The notes: generated by a model not told the origin, from the letters alone. Positions 31,794 to 44,159 are shown, counted from the stretch's first letter. The stretch: 64,000 nucleotides of DNA from Skeletonema tropicum (GCA_037178625.1 CM074128.1:2418001-2482000), one strand, 5' to 3'. Numbers and translations are program-made.

Positions 31794-34700
31794 TTAGCAG
31801 TAGTGATAAAGAATGGCATATATTCTCCGCATTAGCTCTCCTTTGATATAATGGAAGGCCACACTCTTCGCCGCGCAGTGGTCAATGCCCCACTGATAAT
31901 GATAAAATGTATAAGATTAGAACTTATTTGAGCACCTAAACAATGGCAATGAACATACGCAATCTTTTACTCACCTTGCAATTGATACTATAATTGCTGT
32001 ACCAATCATCCTTTGGATTTGCAGGAGGATGATAGTTCAAATGATGACCTGGCGCAAAGGGCATGTATCGTTCCCCACCAGCCTCGTCTTTTGTGTCATA
32101 TGGCAGAATGTTTCTTTTTCTCAAACAATTTGCAACCATGACATCTTCCGAAAATGTGTGCATATGCGGGAAACACGTTGGGAATCCATCTACAACAAGA
32201 GTCTTCAATGTTGCCTTGTTCATAGTATATCCGCTACCTCCTGAGATGAATATTCTATCCATGTTGCCGCCTTCTGCAAATCTCCGGCCAAGGAATAATG
32301 GCGTTTGAGTTTCCTCCGAGCCATCCGGCAAGTAACGCCCTCCATTCGAAGCCAATTGTATCTCTTCACTTTCGAGGTATAGTCGTAGATTTTCCACAAT
32401 AAGATACAAATCATCGCCTCCGATGTGGAACCAGTCATACTTGATGCAACCAGCCACATGAGAGTTAGTTATAAGTATGTGGAAGAGAGAGTATGCAGAA
32501 TTTAATATCAAGCAGCTTACCTTCTCGTAGTAATTGTCATAAATGTAACTCCACATTGAGCGAACTTTTTGCCAAATATTGTTGTATTCTTCGGGCCCCT
32601 CATGAGGAATATTAACAGTTCCTAGTTCTCTATCTGTCTTTGTTGATGCTACCATGAAACCATCACATTTTTTGCTGCATTACATAACAAATAAAAGGTT
32701 GTTGTGAGTACACGTTATAAAAACCAGACGTGTCTTCATATTCAAAAAGGTAACTTACCCCCACGTCTCCTTAATGGCAGGAATTGTGTGATGATTCTTC
32801 TCGATTGTATACACTAAGCAAAATATTTTCGCCCGTCTCTTCTTCGCAAGCCCATGCTCAGCTCTCTTCTCTGCAGCTTCATGATTAGGAAGATCAACGA
32901 ACACCTTCTTGGTTAGCATTTGATAGTTCGGATCGCCTTTCTTGCACAAGGCTCCTCTGTCATTCTCATCTTTAATCTCGAAAGTTGGCGGATTCTTGAC
33001 AAGGAAAGTCTCGTCGTGGACGTATCCAAAGTTGCCGTTCTCATCTGTTCCGCCCTTGTGCGGATGCTCAGCGTGGCCACCCGAGGCATCGACGTACTTG
33101 ATATTGACAGGACTGGCTTTGGAAATGATTGCCATGTTATCTTCACTAAGTGGCTTTGACGGCAGCTTCTTTTCATCAGTAGTACTCTCCTGTTGTGCTG
33201 CTGGTCCGTTCATCCATGCCCTCTTCTTCACATCGTTAAGGTCTTCTTCCTCATGAAAATCATTTTGCGGATGAACATTTTGAGCATACCAAGAAAATGG
33301 GCGGCACTTTTGGCCAAGGCCTGTTGGAAAAGAGGACGAGTGCTTGACTTCCGAAGATATTCTAAAGAGCATGTCCGTAAGTTCGTTAGTTTTCTCCATC
33401 AGTATCTTTCTCTCTGGCATGGAATAGTCCTTTGACGCGGTAAGACTATCCTGCGCCGACCGCTCCGCCACAGCACGAAGTATTCTAGTTGTGTAGATAT
33501 CATCCCCATGTCCAGACATCCAAGCACTCACAATTCTCGCTGCCAATGGCCCAGATATATCCTTTTCATCAGCCGAAAGAATCACCGGATCGACAACGAC
33601 TCTGGCAAAGCTGCTGGCTAACACATCGATACCGTCAGCGCACATCCACAAATTGAATGATAACTCTAGATCAGCGCTGTAATGACTCGTGAGCGCCTCA
33701 TCGCTGGCAGGAAAGGCATTATATGTTCGCAACCGAAGCGCCGTCGCTGACTGGGTGAGTGGCGTTGGATAGGACTCTCCATTGGAAAGCGCCATCTGCT
33801 GTCCAGTTGCAGAGGAGGACCGCGGACGCAATTTTTGATCAAACGAGAGTGTTTCTCCAACACGAGATGAATGAATTTCGACATTTCCCTCGGTATCGGA
33901 GGAGGAAGTGTCGATTGCAAAGGATACCGCATTAGATGGTTGCATTGTTTCATCTTTTGTTTTCTTTGAATCTTTCTTTGTGCCAGCTGAAAATTTGTGA
34001 ATAATTTCTTGATTTTCATCAATGGAAGAAGGAGACAATATTAGTGCATCTGTTACATCATCCAGCCACGTCCGATTATCATCATGAAATTCTCTCAAGC
34101 GTGCGTCTACAGATAAGAAGAGTAGAATTAAATCTTCGTCTGGAGACTTGATCCCTGCTTGCTCATGCTTCCTCGACAGTATGTTGATAAAGTGCACTGC
34201 TTCGTTCCTTGACGCAGATACTCCCACCGCTTCATGATTGTAAAGTGTATGTATCTTTTCGGAATGATAATGTCCCTCGTCTCCTCCCTGACGGTCATGA
34301 TGGTGGTCATGCGTATGGACCTCTCCCCCATGTCGATGCCTCGTCCTGCCTGCATCAATATCCTCTAATTTTGCTTCAAACGTTCCCACCTTGCCACGCC
34401 CATCCATAACAACAGTAACTAGAAAGATGCGATTACGATCTGTCGTCAAGAAGACAGATTGCACAGCGTCAAGCGCTCCTTGTAGTAAACGACTTTCTTC
34501 GTCACCTTCACCCAATTTACTTGGTGGTACTACAACCACCACCGCCACACGTGGCCTATCTGGGCCATAACCAACAACATCCTTTCTCCGTAGCAATGTT
34601 GACATTTCCTCCCGAAGAAATTGTGTCTTGGCAGCTAAATTTACACGACGGGAGGTAACTGCCCGAATATTGTCAATTTTATCATGTGCACGCCTCTTGA

Positions 34701-35061
34701 TGGATTGGAACTTGGATGTCAATGTTTTCGTGTTTGAATTGCTGTCGGAGTAATCTTCTATCATTGTATCTGACATGCCAGCAGAAAGGATTGCCATGTG
34801 AGCAGGATCTGCCGTTGGCGGAGGTATGATGAGAAAGAGGAGAGGCCATAAACATGCGATGACGAGTAGATTTCGTGCAAGGTGTTGTCGTGATCTCCCA
34901 GGGGATGTTTGGGCACTGCTGTGCGGGCTCATCATCGGTAAGAAATGTTCACTATCTGCGCTACTGATACTCGATGCAGATGCACCGCTGTTTGGTGCAC
35001 GGCGAGGATTACCAGCTCGGCTGCCTGGTTGCAGTCGCCTTCTTCCAATTGGAGTTGACAT
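31794..35061 (-). CDS. Fused glycosyltransferase: GT27-like (polypeptide GalNAc-transferase) plus GT31 core-1 beta-1,3-galactosyltransferase
   Basis: Four exons (35061-32759, 32674-32521, 32439-31975, 31892-31794; all GT-AG with matching phases) give 1,006 residues. After a basic N-terminus comes one membrane anchor (LLVIACLWPLLFLIIPPP), so a type II Golgi protein is expected. Residues of about 180-640 follow the order of polypeptide GalNAc-transferases: RPRVAVVVVVPPSK, VGVSASRNEAVHFI, ILLFLSVDARLREFHDDNR, ADLELSFNLWMCADGIDVLA, AARIVSAWMSG and KCRPFSWYAQNVHPQ. The DxH metal motif appears as SVDA, so this half may be inactive. The C-terminal 270 residues are a C1GALT1-type GT31 domain: KIFCLVYTIEKNHHTIPAIK, ETWGGKKCDGFMVASTKTD, YDWFHIGGDDLYLIVENLRL, FISGGSGYTMNKATLKTLV, FSEDVMVANCL and SVAFHYIKGELM. 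In animals these families catalyse consecutive steps of mucin-type O-glycosylation. Confidence 0.8.
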
Positions 35062-35465
35062 AATTGCAATCAAGGCAGGTCAATTAATATGTAGAAGACA
35101 GTGTTATGTAGGAGACTTCTGTCATGGTCGTTTTCTATCTTCGATCTTCGAGTTTTGGAGAACTAATTAGCGAGGGGGCACGTATTTTTCAAAAGGTGGA
35201 CACGTTTTGGTTTTGTCTACAATCCACAATCCAGCCTATCCTACCTCTTCATAGAAGACAATGAGGTTGCAACTAAAGTAGAATCTTGGTTTATAGAATC
35301 AGAACCAATGCTTAAAGAAGAGCTTCTTTATTACTAATCAGCAGTCTGCATACCTCGTTCAGAGTAGCCTATGCAAGGCCACCAATGAAAGAAAGTTCAT
35401 CACTAAAGTATCTAAAAGTAAGTGCCAAAATCGGTTCTTGCCAGTGTGACAATCGCTCCAACTTC
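35062..35465. other. Intergenic, no supported gene
   Basis: About 400 bp between the glycosyltransferase start and the 3' end of the next minus-strand gene. Presumed promoter of the former and 3' flank of the latter. Nothing else recognised. Confidence 0.5.
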
Positions 35466-36570
35466 TTAACGTCTCCTCCTCCTCCTCAATTTGGATGGAC
35501 GGATAAGCATCGAGTCAATCAACCAACAATCATCATCGTTCGTTCCCGTCGTGGATAAGATAAAATTGACAGAAACATCATCTACCGAGGATGATCCATC
35601 CGCATTCATTAGCAGTCTAGCTGTGAAGTATGCTTTGAGTCTATCTGGTGAAAAATCAGCCTTATCAATCACAGCTGCCTGATGCGTAAATAATGCCATG
35701 TTATCCTCCGACATGGATAAGAAATTTCGATATTCAGCTGGAGTTAGCATTTCGGTTTCAATCTGCTCCACAATTTGAGATTCGGGACTAGAATACCCAA
35801 AGAATATCTCCACGCCACGATCCAGTGATGGAATGTCATTGTTGCGTAGTGCTAGTAGAACTTTGTTTCGCGGATGCGCATGACAAATCAATGTATATTC
35901 AGTAAAAAAGTGATCATAACATGTATTGACAACTGCAGACACATCATGTGCACTCACCTAGCTCCACAACTTCCCCTGCAGTCAGTCCAGAATCAGGAAC
36001 CTTCTGAGGAGGATTATACACCTTCGAGGAAGAAGAATCATCATAATCTCCATCCTCATTGACTCCTTTGGTCAATTCCACAAAGGCACCAGCACTCTCG
36101 AATACTCGATCCTTCATCTCATCATAAATCTGTTCATTTGTTAATGATGCCCCTTCACCGGTCATGGATACATCATACTCTCTAAGAATCGCGTCATCGC
36201 TGTCATCGCTGTCATCTAGATCTCCAGGCGGAACGGATGCAGAAGAAGAAGGATCATAAGCCTCATCAACAAATTCGTCATCTTCTTCATCGGCATATTC
36301 CACTTCATCCCCATCAAACGATATGTTACGATCTTTCATGGCTTGGAAAAATTGAGCTGCCAAGTCAGCGCCTTCTTCGTCTGTACTTTTATCGCCACCA
36401 GTATTCATGCATAGTGAGAAAGTAGAAGGTAGAGGACGTCGATGATGGTGGTTCAATGACGAGACTGATTTGATTTGTGTCAGTGGTGCATTTGGAGAAA
36501 TGAATGCACTTGACGGTGCCGCCGCGAGAGACGATATGAGTAGGGCGAATGAGTGCTTTGTCACCATCAT
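35466..36570 (-). CDS. Plastid-targeted protein of unknown function, two exons
   Basis: Exon 1 is 36570-35958 and exon 2 35860-35466, with a 97-bp GT-AG intron in phase 1. The join reads GEVVELVLLALRNNDIPSLD then RGVEIFFGYSSPESQI, which restores a smooth alpha/beta domain. The total is 335 residues. The N-terminus is a signal peptide ending in SSLAAAPSSAFISPNAP, a plastid-type ASAF context. A strongly acidic middle section (DADDAIL-like Asp/Glu/Ser runs) precedes the folded C-terminal domain that continues LTPAEYRNFLSMSEDNMALF. The C-terminus ends in six arginines. The C-terminal domain resembles small cystatin/NTF2-like conserved domains of unknown function found in plastid proteins, but I cannot name it. 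Confidence 0.65.
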
Positions 36571-36854
36571 CTTGATAGTCCACTGCCCCCTCTGATATGC
36601 TAAGAGTTGCTATGCAATTAGAATTTCACTGCCGAAAGATTGGATCACTACGACGCGATCTTTCGTTATGGTGCGTAAGATATTTTTGAGGAGTTCTTTT
36701 TCGATTGACGCGTTGTCCGGAACGGGCCTGGAAGTGCCCCCTTTTGCTGCCCTCTGCGGGGGGTTTTCCATGCCCTTCTTTGCCCTTCGATGTCCTGTTC
36801 GCGTCTCTTCCATCGCCTGCAAAAATAATCACCAAAAAATCTAACAAAACAACC

Positions 36855-38300
36855 ATGAGCGAATCAATGGAAGTAGACACCCCCGCAGCCTCCACCAGCA
36901 CCCCTCCACCAGAGCCTGTGCAGCCAGCAGCAGCAGCAGAGGAGGACGAAGAGGAAGATTGCTCCGATCTTGCCGATCTTCTCGACTCCATCAGCGATTC
37001 CACTCCAGCGGCCAAAATTCCAACTTTGACGTCGATCCTAAATGAACCCCAAAATCGTTATGGATCTACGGCCGCGGCTTTGAAAGAACGGGCAGTGTAT
37101 GCCCTTGCCAGGGCATACTGTGAGGACAATCGTCACGACGAGGTTGTTACGCTACTGACTGGAGAAACTTGTGCCCCATTCTTTGCAAATATTACAAAGG
37201 CTAAGACCGCCAAGGTTGTCCGTGCCGTCCTCGATTCGGTATGTGCATTGGCACCTGAGGAATTAGATATGCAGGCACAAATTTGTCAAAATATTATTGC
37301 GTGGTGTCGTGCCGAGAAGAGGTCGTTCTTGCGTCAACGCGTCGAGGCCAAGATGGCGTCGGTCCTATTCCAACAAGACAAATATGGAGAGGCGTTGACA
37401 TTGGTGGATAGGTTGCTTGTCGAATTGAAGAAGCTTGATGATAAACAATTATTGGTGGAAGTGCATCTTGTTGAATCAAAAATTCATCATGGATTACGAG
37501 GCATGGCCAAGTCCAAGGCTGCACTGACTGCGTCACGTACTAGTGCCAATGCCATCTATGTGGCACCATCTCTTCAATCTCAAATTGACATGATGAGTGG
37601 TGTACTTCACTGTGAGGAGGGTGATTATGACACGGCTCATTCCTACTTTTTGGAAGCATTTGAACAACTTGATCAGCTCGATGATCGTGAGAAGGCGGTA
37701 CCTTGTCTAAAGTACATGATGCTGTGTAAAATCCTCGATGGACTCAACAAGGCATTGGGAATCAGTGCTGCCACCGGCGTTGCTGGTATTCGATCTGATC
37801 ACAAAAACGAAGCAGATATCTCTGGAATGATTACCGGCAAACGCGGTGTCAAGTATGCTGGACGAAATGTAGATGCCATGTCTTCCATTGCTGCTGCCGC
37901 GTCCAAGCGCTCCCTCAAGGAGTATGAGGCAGTCCTAACGGAATATTCTCACGAGTTGCAGGACGACTTACTAATCAAACATCACCTCAGCACACTCCAG
38001 GAACAACTCCTTGAATCGAATCTAATCCGTATCATTGAGCCATATTCCTGTGTCGAAATTGAACATGTTGCCAGTCTCATAGACATGCCATTACCTGTGG
38101 TGGAGAAGAAGTTGAGTCAAATGATTTTGGATGGAAAGTTTCATGGTATATTGGATCAAGGAAAGGGCCAGCTTATCGTTTATGAGGAAGCTGATCAGGA
38201 TCAAGCCATGGAGAAGGGATTGAAGGTTATTGAAAATATGGATAAGGTTGTGACGTCTCTTTTTGGTAGGAGTCAAGCTTTGAGAAGTATGATGGTGTAA
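36855..38300 (+). CDS. RPN6: 26S proteasome lid subunit Rpn6 (PSMD11)
   Basis: A 481-residue intact frame starting at MSESMEVDT (36855). The upstream in-frame extension lacks family similarity. After an acidic N-terminus, helical TPR-like repeats include KSKAALTASRTSANAIYVAP, GVLHCEEGDYDTAHSYFLEA and LKYMMLCKILDGL. The C-terminal PCI domain contains LLIKHHLSTLQEQLLESNLI, RIIEPYSCVEIEHVASLIDM and VEKKLSQMILDGKFHGILDQ, which is close to the Rpn6/PSMD11 consensus and not CSN4. Rpn6 clamps the proteasome lid to the 20S core and stabilises the 26S particle. Compared with animal Rpn6 there is a small insertion after the ILDGLNKAL helix. No introns. Confidence 0.93.
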   Translation: MSESMEVDTPAASTSTPPPEPVQPAAAAEEDEEEDCSDLADLLDSISDSTPAAKIPTLTSILNEPQNRYGSTAAALKERAVYALARAYCEDNRHDEVVTLLTGETCAPFFANITKAKTAKVVRAVLDSVCALAPEELDMQAQICQNIIAWCRAEKRSFLRQRVEAKMASVLFQQDKYGEALTLVDRLLVELKKLDDKQLLVEVHLVESKIHHGLRGMAKSKAALTASRTSANAIYVAPSLQSQIDMMSGVLHCEEGDYDTAHSYFLEAFEQLDQLDDREKAVPCLKYMMLCKILDGLNKALGISAATGVAGIRSDHKNEADISGMITGKRGVKYAGRNVDAMSSIAAAASKRSLKEYEAVLTEYSHELQDDLLIKHHLSTLQEQLLESNLIRIIEPYSCVEIEHVASLIDMPLPVVEKKLSQMILDGKFHGILDQGKGQLIVYEEADQDQAMEKGLKVIENMDKVVTSLFGRSQALRSMMV

Positions 38301-38596
38301 GCAGGGAGATTGAGGAATAAAGATGTTATAGACATATTTTATAAGATACAAGCAAGCAAATTATTTTCCACAAATGATTGTTCATTGTTGCATTGGCTTG
38401 GGTAGAGCATTGGCTTGGATGCCACACATGGATTGTTCAAAAGGTTTGCTCAGGGTTTGCTGGCGGCCCAACTCACGACTCAGTAGGAGGGAGTCTCCAT
38501 TAGATGGGCCTGAAGATCACCAAAATCTTTTCCGGCTGTGTCCTCCACAAAGAGGGCCGCTGCAATGCCGTTGATCCAACAATAGCCATATCAACC

Positions 38597-41500
38597 ATGT
38601 CGGCCGCTAGCAACAGTAACGAATCGTATTGTACCTTTACCCTTGCCTCAGATGTGACGGCGGGGGGTCTTCCCTCGGAAGAGGAAATTGCAAAGCAGCT
38701 AGAGAGCAATGATCCCAAGGTGTGTAGATATTTTACATTATTTTTGGTAGATCAATTTGGGGAGTTGGGCGGTGTATTTTTCTGTTGGTAGTTGACAGCC
38801 ATCATTATCATGACAATGCTACATGCGTTATGTGACTTAATATACATATACATTAAGACGACGGCTGGTTAGCTGTGCTGGTATCCAACATCAGGGGTGA
38901 AGTTGCGGTCATAGGGGCCAGTTTACCTCAAATATTATTAAGAGCAACTCCCGGTCAAATAAGTCACAACCACTTTACTTGTGCATGATGGACGAATCTC
39001 ACAATCATTTCTTTTCGTACTCTCCTATTCAGACCAAAAGACATGCCCTCAAAGCAGCCATCATGGCCATGCTCGGCGGAGAAGCCATGCCTCGCATCCT
39101 CATGCAAGTTATTCGTTTCTGCATTAACTCTGACGACAAGCCACTGAAAAAGCTCTGCATGCTCTACTGGGAGGTTGTCCCGAAGTACCAAGAGCCAACC
39201 TCAGATGAAGTCTTACGGGCCGCGTCAGGGGGGCAACCGGTGCAACGAAAGTTATTGCCCGAAATGATTTTGGTGTGCAACGCGTTGATGAATGATTTGA
39301 ACCACCCAAATGAGTATGTCCGTGGATCCATGCTTCGTTTCCTTTGCAAAGTGAAAGACGAAGAAATTTTGGGTCCTCTTATCCCCAGTATCAAGGCTTG
39401 TCTTCAACATCGTCATCAGTACGTGCGCAAGAATGCAGCCATGGCTGTTTTCCACGCCCATCGACTCCATGGAGATACCCTAATCCCAGATGGTCCAGAA
39501 CTTATGGATGCCTTTATCAGTGCTGAGACTGATATTGGGGCCAGAAGAAATGCCTTCCTTATGCTCTTCAATGAATCTGAGGAGCTCGCCATTCAATTCC
39601 TTGCCAAAAACCTGGACGATGTTGGCAAATTCGGAGACGGATTCGCTCTGTTGGTACTTGACTTGACCAGAAAAGCTTGCCGTCGCGATCCCAACCAGAA
39701 ATCTCGATTTGTTCGTGTGCTATTTCAAATGTTATCTGCCGAATCACCCGCTGTTTCCTACGAGGCTGCCTGGACTCTCATCTCGCTCTCGAACTCTCCC
39801 ACAGCCATCCGCGCTGCAGCAGTTACGTACACCAACTTGCTCAACTCTCAGAATGATAACAACGTCAAGATGATTGTTCTAGAGCGTCTTGAGAAATTGA
39901 AGGGGAAGCACTCGAAAATTCTTCAGGAATTACTTCCGGATATTATGCGTGGTCTTTCATCACCCAACCCTGATGTGTGTGAGAAGGTTTTGGATGTTGC
40001 CATGGCTCTTGTAACTCACAAGAATGTTGCTGATGTTGTAGTTACTCTCAAGAGGGAGGTGGCCAAGACTACGCAAGAAAGCTCCGACTCATCGGAAGAA
40101 AAGGGCAAGGTTTACCGTAACATGCTTATCCAAGCAATTCATGGATGTGCTGTCCGTTTCCCTGACGTTGCCGAGAGTGTTGTTCACACTTTGATGGACT
40201 TCCTCTCTTCCGACGGAGGTATGCAAGTTATCATATTTGTAAGGGCTATTGTGGAGAAGTATCCTGATCTTCGACCTGCAATTCTAACGAAGCTGATCAA
40301 TACTGTGGATGAGGTTACGAACACCAACGTGATGTGTATTTGTTTGTGGATCCTGGGGGAGTATTGCGAAACATCAGAAACAGTGAAAGATGCGTATGAT
40401 ACCATCTCAGCACAGCTCGGAGAAGCTCCCTTTATTGTTCAACGAAAAGATAAGAAAGCTCGCGAAGATGCGGCCGCTGCAGCCGCGAAGGGTCCTCAAT
40501 TAGTGACCAAGAACGTTGTACTCGCAGATGGAACCTATGCCACGCAGACCATGTACTCAGAGCCAAAGGTCAACCCAGCTGAAGACAACACTCCCAATTT
40601 GCGTAAAATGATTGTTGGCGGAGACATCTTCCTTGGCTCTGTTGTTTCATCCTGTCTCACTAAGATGTGTTTGCGTGGATCGGATGTCGGTCTCGATGCT
40701 TTAACTGTGAAATCTATGACTGTGAACTCTTTGCTCACTATGTGTGGTATTGTGAAGATGGCAGAAGTCACAGTATCTGCCCAAAAGTCCAGTCTAGCTG
40801 ATTGCAGCGATCGTGTCACTCTCTGCTGCAGAGCTCTGTTGGATCCCAAGGCGAATGCCATTTTGAAACAAGCGTTGCTATCAGAAGGTAAATCGAGTTT
40901 TGCCATCTTCTTAAAGAGTGTCCAAGGCAAGGAGGGCAAGGAGAAGGAAGAGTCAAAGGAAGATGTCGTTTCTACCCAAGCAGACGATTTGATTCACTTC
41001 CGTCAACTAAAGTCTCTCACTGCACAAGCTGGGGACCTCGATCTCGACGATGGCAGTGATCTTGCCAGGGCCACGGGCTACGCCGATGGAAACTCACTCT
41101 TGACGAATGAGTTGAGTCACGTTTATCAGCTTACTGGTTTTGCCGATCCTGTCTACGCTGAAGCGTTTGTGACTGTACACGACTACGATATTCTTCTTGA
41201 CATCCTGGTCATCAACCGCACTCCTAACACCCTCGCAAATCTCACTGTTGAACTCAGTACGATGGGTGATATGAAGATTGTCGAGAGGCCTCAAAGCCAC
41301 ACCATTGGGCCACTTAGACCAAATAAACATCCGCGCTAGTATCAAAGTATCATCAACTGAGACTGGTCACATTTTTGGAACAATCGTCTATGAGGATGCC
41401 TCCACCCAAGAAAAGGGTTACATTAACATGAACGACATTCACATGGACATTATGGACTACATTCGCCCGGCTACATGCACTGACGAGGTGTTCAGATCCA

Positions 41501-42096
41501 TGTGGGCAGAATTCGAATGGGAGAATAAGGTTGCCATCACAACTTCTATCACTGATTTGATCGAATTCCTTGATCATATCGTATCATCAACCAATATGAA
41601 GAGTCTCACTCCGTTCGATAGGAATGAGAATGGCAGTTTCTTGGCAGCGAATTTGTACGCCAAAAGGTGAGTTTCAATATTTTGTAGTGCCAGTTTTGTG
41701 TGGTGTAGATGAGAACCCTGGTTCGTGTTAGATACTGTTAGTGAAGTGGCAGTTGTCTGTTAAATCCATGGGGATAGAGATTTCTCTGGTGTCAATGACG
41801 CCGACAAGGCGTTCTTGATATCACAGAGCACTTTATTGCAAACCATTGGCTGGCCTTTTTGACCAGTGTTTTGGTATCGTAGTGCTTGTACATCTAACCA
41901 TTTTTCTCTTCGTTTGATTACCATAGTGTCTTTGGCGAAGATGCACTCGTTAACGTATCAGTTGAGAAGAAGGATGATAACTGATGGCAAACTTGCTGGT
42001 TACATTCGAATCAGGTCCAAGACCCAGGGTATTGCTTTGAGTCTTGGTGATCGAATTACCAGCGTGCAGAGAGGTTTACCACCCAAGAATGAATAA
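38597..42096 (+). CDS. COPB1: Coatomer subunit beta (COPB1), full-length copy, frame-shifted near its 3' end
   Basis: Beta-COP is a core subunit of the COPI coat for Golgi-to-ER and intra-Golgi transport. Exon 1 (38597-38719) reads MSAASNSNESYCTFTLASDV with SEEEIAKQLESNDPK. A 313-bp intron follows. Exon 2 starts at 39033 with TKRHALKAAIMAMLGGEAMP and carries the HEAT/adaptin-like N-terminal domain (PLKKLCMLYWEVVPKY, GSMLRFLCKVKDEEILGPLI). Exon 2 ends at 41666. Exon 3 (41927-42096) encodes [18 protein letters not shown] and ends in [11 protein letters not shown]. The appendage region includes [20 protein letters not shown]. Two surplus bases break the frame: a C near 41313 and a T near 41982. 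The second copy at 55484-56658 lacks both, so these are probably sequence errors. Confidence 0.92.
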
Positions 42097-43320
42097 TGTG
42101 TGATGTGTTGCATTTGAGAGTATGACAAGTCGATGATGGTAATCATCATCTTTGTCAATCACACTCAGTTTTATCTAAAAATAGAAAGAAATAAGTTATT
42201 GATTTCAACCTTCGTACTTCAGACTATTTTGTTTCTATTGCTATTTGAGATACTTTATGTTTAACACATCAATTGTATTCGATTGCAGTTTCGTCCAGAT
42301 CACAAAGCCACAACTCTGATTCCATATCCGGCGTCTGCACCAAGCTAGACCACTTCCAACGTTTCATCGTATGTTTCTCTCATTGCATCAAGGAAAGTCT
42401 CTCGTTGCGCTCTATCAGATTGGGCAAACACCCAAACTCTTCGTTTGCTTTCGCTATCGCTGTTCTTGTTTAGTATCGATTGCACATGAAATGCTGCCGA
42501 CGAAGCCACATTCGAAGACTCAAACACATCTGACATGATATAAAGATCTGCGTCGGGCGGGATGTTTTCTCTCGATGTCAAATCAAATTGCTGTGTCTGA
42601 AATCTTTGGTCGTCAGTGTACCCTTGCTCTCTAGCTGCAGCTTCTACCATTTCAAGTGCACACTCGTCCAAATCTGTTGCTATCACTTCTGAACCCTTCA
42701 TTGCTGCAGTCAGAGATGGTAATGCTGGCCCAGATCCAAACTCGCACACTTTCCAAGAAGGATCGAGATAATTTTCAAGAACTGTCGCAGCTAATCGAGA
42801 CGAGGGCCACACCTGAGTTGCAAGAAAGTTGGTTCGTGGAGGCAGAGTAGCTGCTTATCACTTCGTCGTCTATGAGAATAGGAGAAACACTAAATGTGTA
42901 GCACCAAGGAGAATTGACATCGTCCCTCCGTAGAGGAGTGGGGACGACATTGATCTGACTACCGCAAGAGAGAGTTAGTAACCTTTGCTGGGCGGCAATT
43001 ATCATGGTGCAATATTTTCCCGACTGCAACGCTAATTGGTTCTGCCCTTAGCATATGAAGACTCCACTTCGACTTTTAGGCTGAATGATAAATTTCCAGA
43101 TGATATATACGACCGGATAAGCCGAGTATGATAGGTGTATTTAATAGTTGTGCTCAACTGTTGGCCATCGGTGAGTGGAGGACGTCATGATGTATGTGAG
43201 TGTGAAAGGTGTATGTAATTTGATTTTTTGGATTTTGAGTGGTACCGTTTAGCGAAGACTGAGTACGATCGGAATCGTAGACTCTTTAGCTACCGCTAAA
43301 CAGCAATTACACGTTGGAAT
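40920..43320. repeat. Segmental duplication, copy 1
   Basis: This 2.4-kb stretch recurs in the same orientation at 55484-57879, spanning the COPB1 3' end and the methyltransferase gene. The copies differ at only about ten positions. Copy 1 has extra single bases near 41313, 41690, 41982, 42258, 42354 and 42848, and lacks one T near 41920. Both copies end at ACACGTTGGAAT and then diverge completely. Confidence 0.95.
42269..43005 (-). CDS. Class I SAM-dependent methyltransferase (METTL21/METTL16-family-like), frame-shifted copy
   Basis: This is the copy-1 version of the intact gene at 56830-57564, described there. Here one extra T near 42848 and another near 42354 shift the frame, so the longest uninterrupted part (42812-42345) covers only the SAM-binding core (WPSSRLAATVLENYLDP, CEFGSGPALPSLTAAM, IATDLDECALEMVEAA). 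Identical flanks and the intact second copy make sequence error more likely than pseudogenisation. Confidence 0.7.
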
Positions 43321-43527
43321 TAGTACGCAGCAGCTCGACCGGACGCGGGACAGAGGAGGTGGGGACGGACCCTTTTTTCCGGGAACCGTTCGTTTGGCTT
43401 GATCAGTCCTATGAAGAAGATCTCGTCTATCTCTCCAGAGCCGCCCCCACCCTATTCAGCTATCTAACTTCCGCAGATGGCGATACATCTCCAGCCTTCT
43501 ATTACATTGTTTTCCACACCTCCCATC

Positions 43528-44159
43528 ATGCTATTGGTAAAACTCCTCAGTCCTAATGCCACTATGCCAACTCGCTGGTCACCCGAATCTGCTGGGTTTG
43601 ATTTATGTGCAGCGGAGCCTAAAGTCGTACCTGCTGGGGGGATGGCAGTTATTAAAACTGACTTGAGTGTTGCCTGTCCAGAGGGAACTTATGCCCGTAT
43701 CGCTCCAAGGAGGCAAGTCCGACAATGCTCGATATTGTGTGCTATGTTATCATGCATTCATATTAATTCCTGCGTTTTGTTCTGTTGTGTATTATGTAGT
43801 GGTGTTGCTGTTAAGAGAATGATCGGCTGTGGTGCTGGAGTTGTCGATGCTGACTGTAAGCTAAAATTGAAGTACAAATTAACAGCCTCGCTTATTTCAT
43901 TGTAACCCATCTCAAAATTTCATATTCATATATTTTTTAAACAGATCGAGGAAATGTAGGTGTGGTTCTCTTCAATTTCGGTCATGAGGATTTTCATGTT
44001 TACATTGGAGATCGCATTGCCCAATTAATCCTCGAAAGAATTTCAATGGTTCATGCAGTGCAGGTTGACGAATTGACAGAGACACAACGTGGTGTTGGTG
44101 GATTTGGATCGACATCTGCACCCAGCAGCAGAAGAGACAAAAGTGATTTACCTCCGTGA
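43528..44159 (+). CDS. DUT: dUTP diphosphatase (dUTPase), three exons with one GC-AG intron
   Basis: Hydrolyses dUTP to dUMP and pyrophosphate, preventing uracil incorporation and feeding dTMP synthesis. Exons 43528-43712, 43800-43855 and 43945-44159 give 151 residues, the usual trimeric dUTPase length. All five motifs are present: [10 protein letters not shown] (1), APRSGVAVK (2), [16 protein letters not shown] (3, tyrosine and catalytic Asp present), [12 protein letters not shown] (4) and GVGGFGST (5). Motif 2 is split by the first intron, whose donor is GCAAGT (43713) and acceptor TAG (43799); no GT fits the phase. The second intron is GT-AG. The start [17 protein letters not shown] matches the family; an in-frame ATG at 43477 is an alternative. 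It lies upstream of the R2 and R1 genes. Confidence 0.92.

Noticed and set aside
36855..38300. COP9 signalosome subunit 4
   Set aside because: Both have PCI domains, but SQMILDGKFHGILDQG with the preceding RIIEPYSCVEIEHVASLI matches Rpn6/PSMD11.
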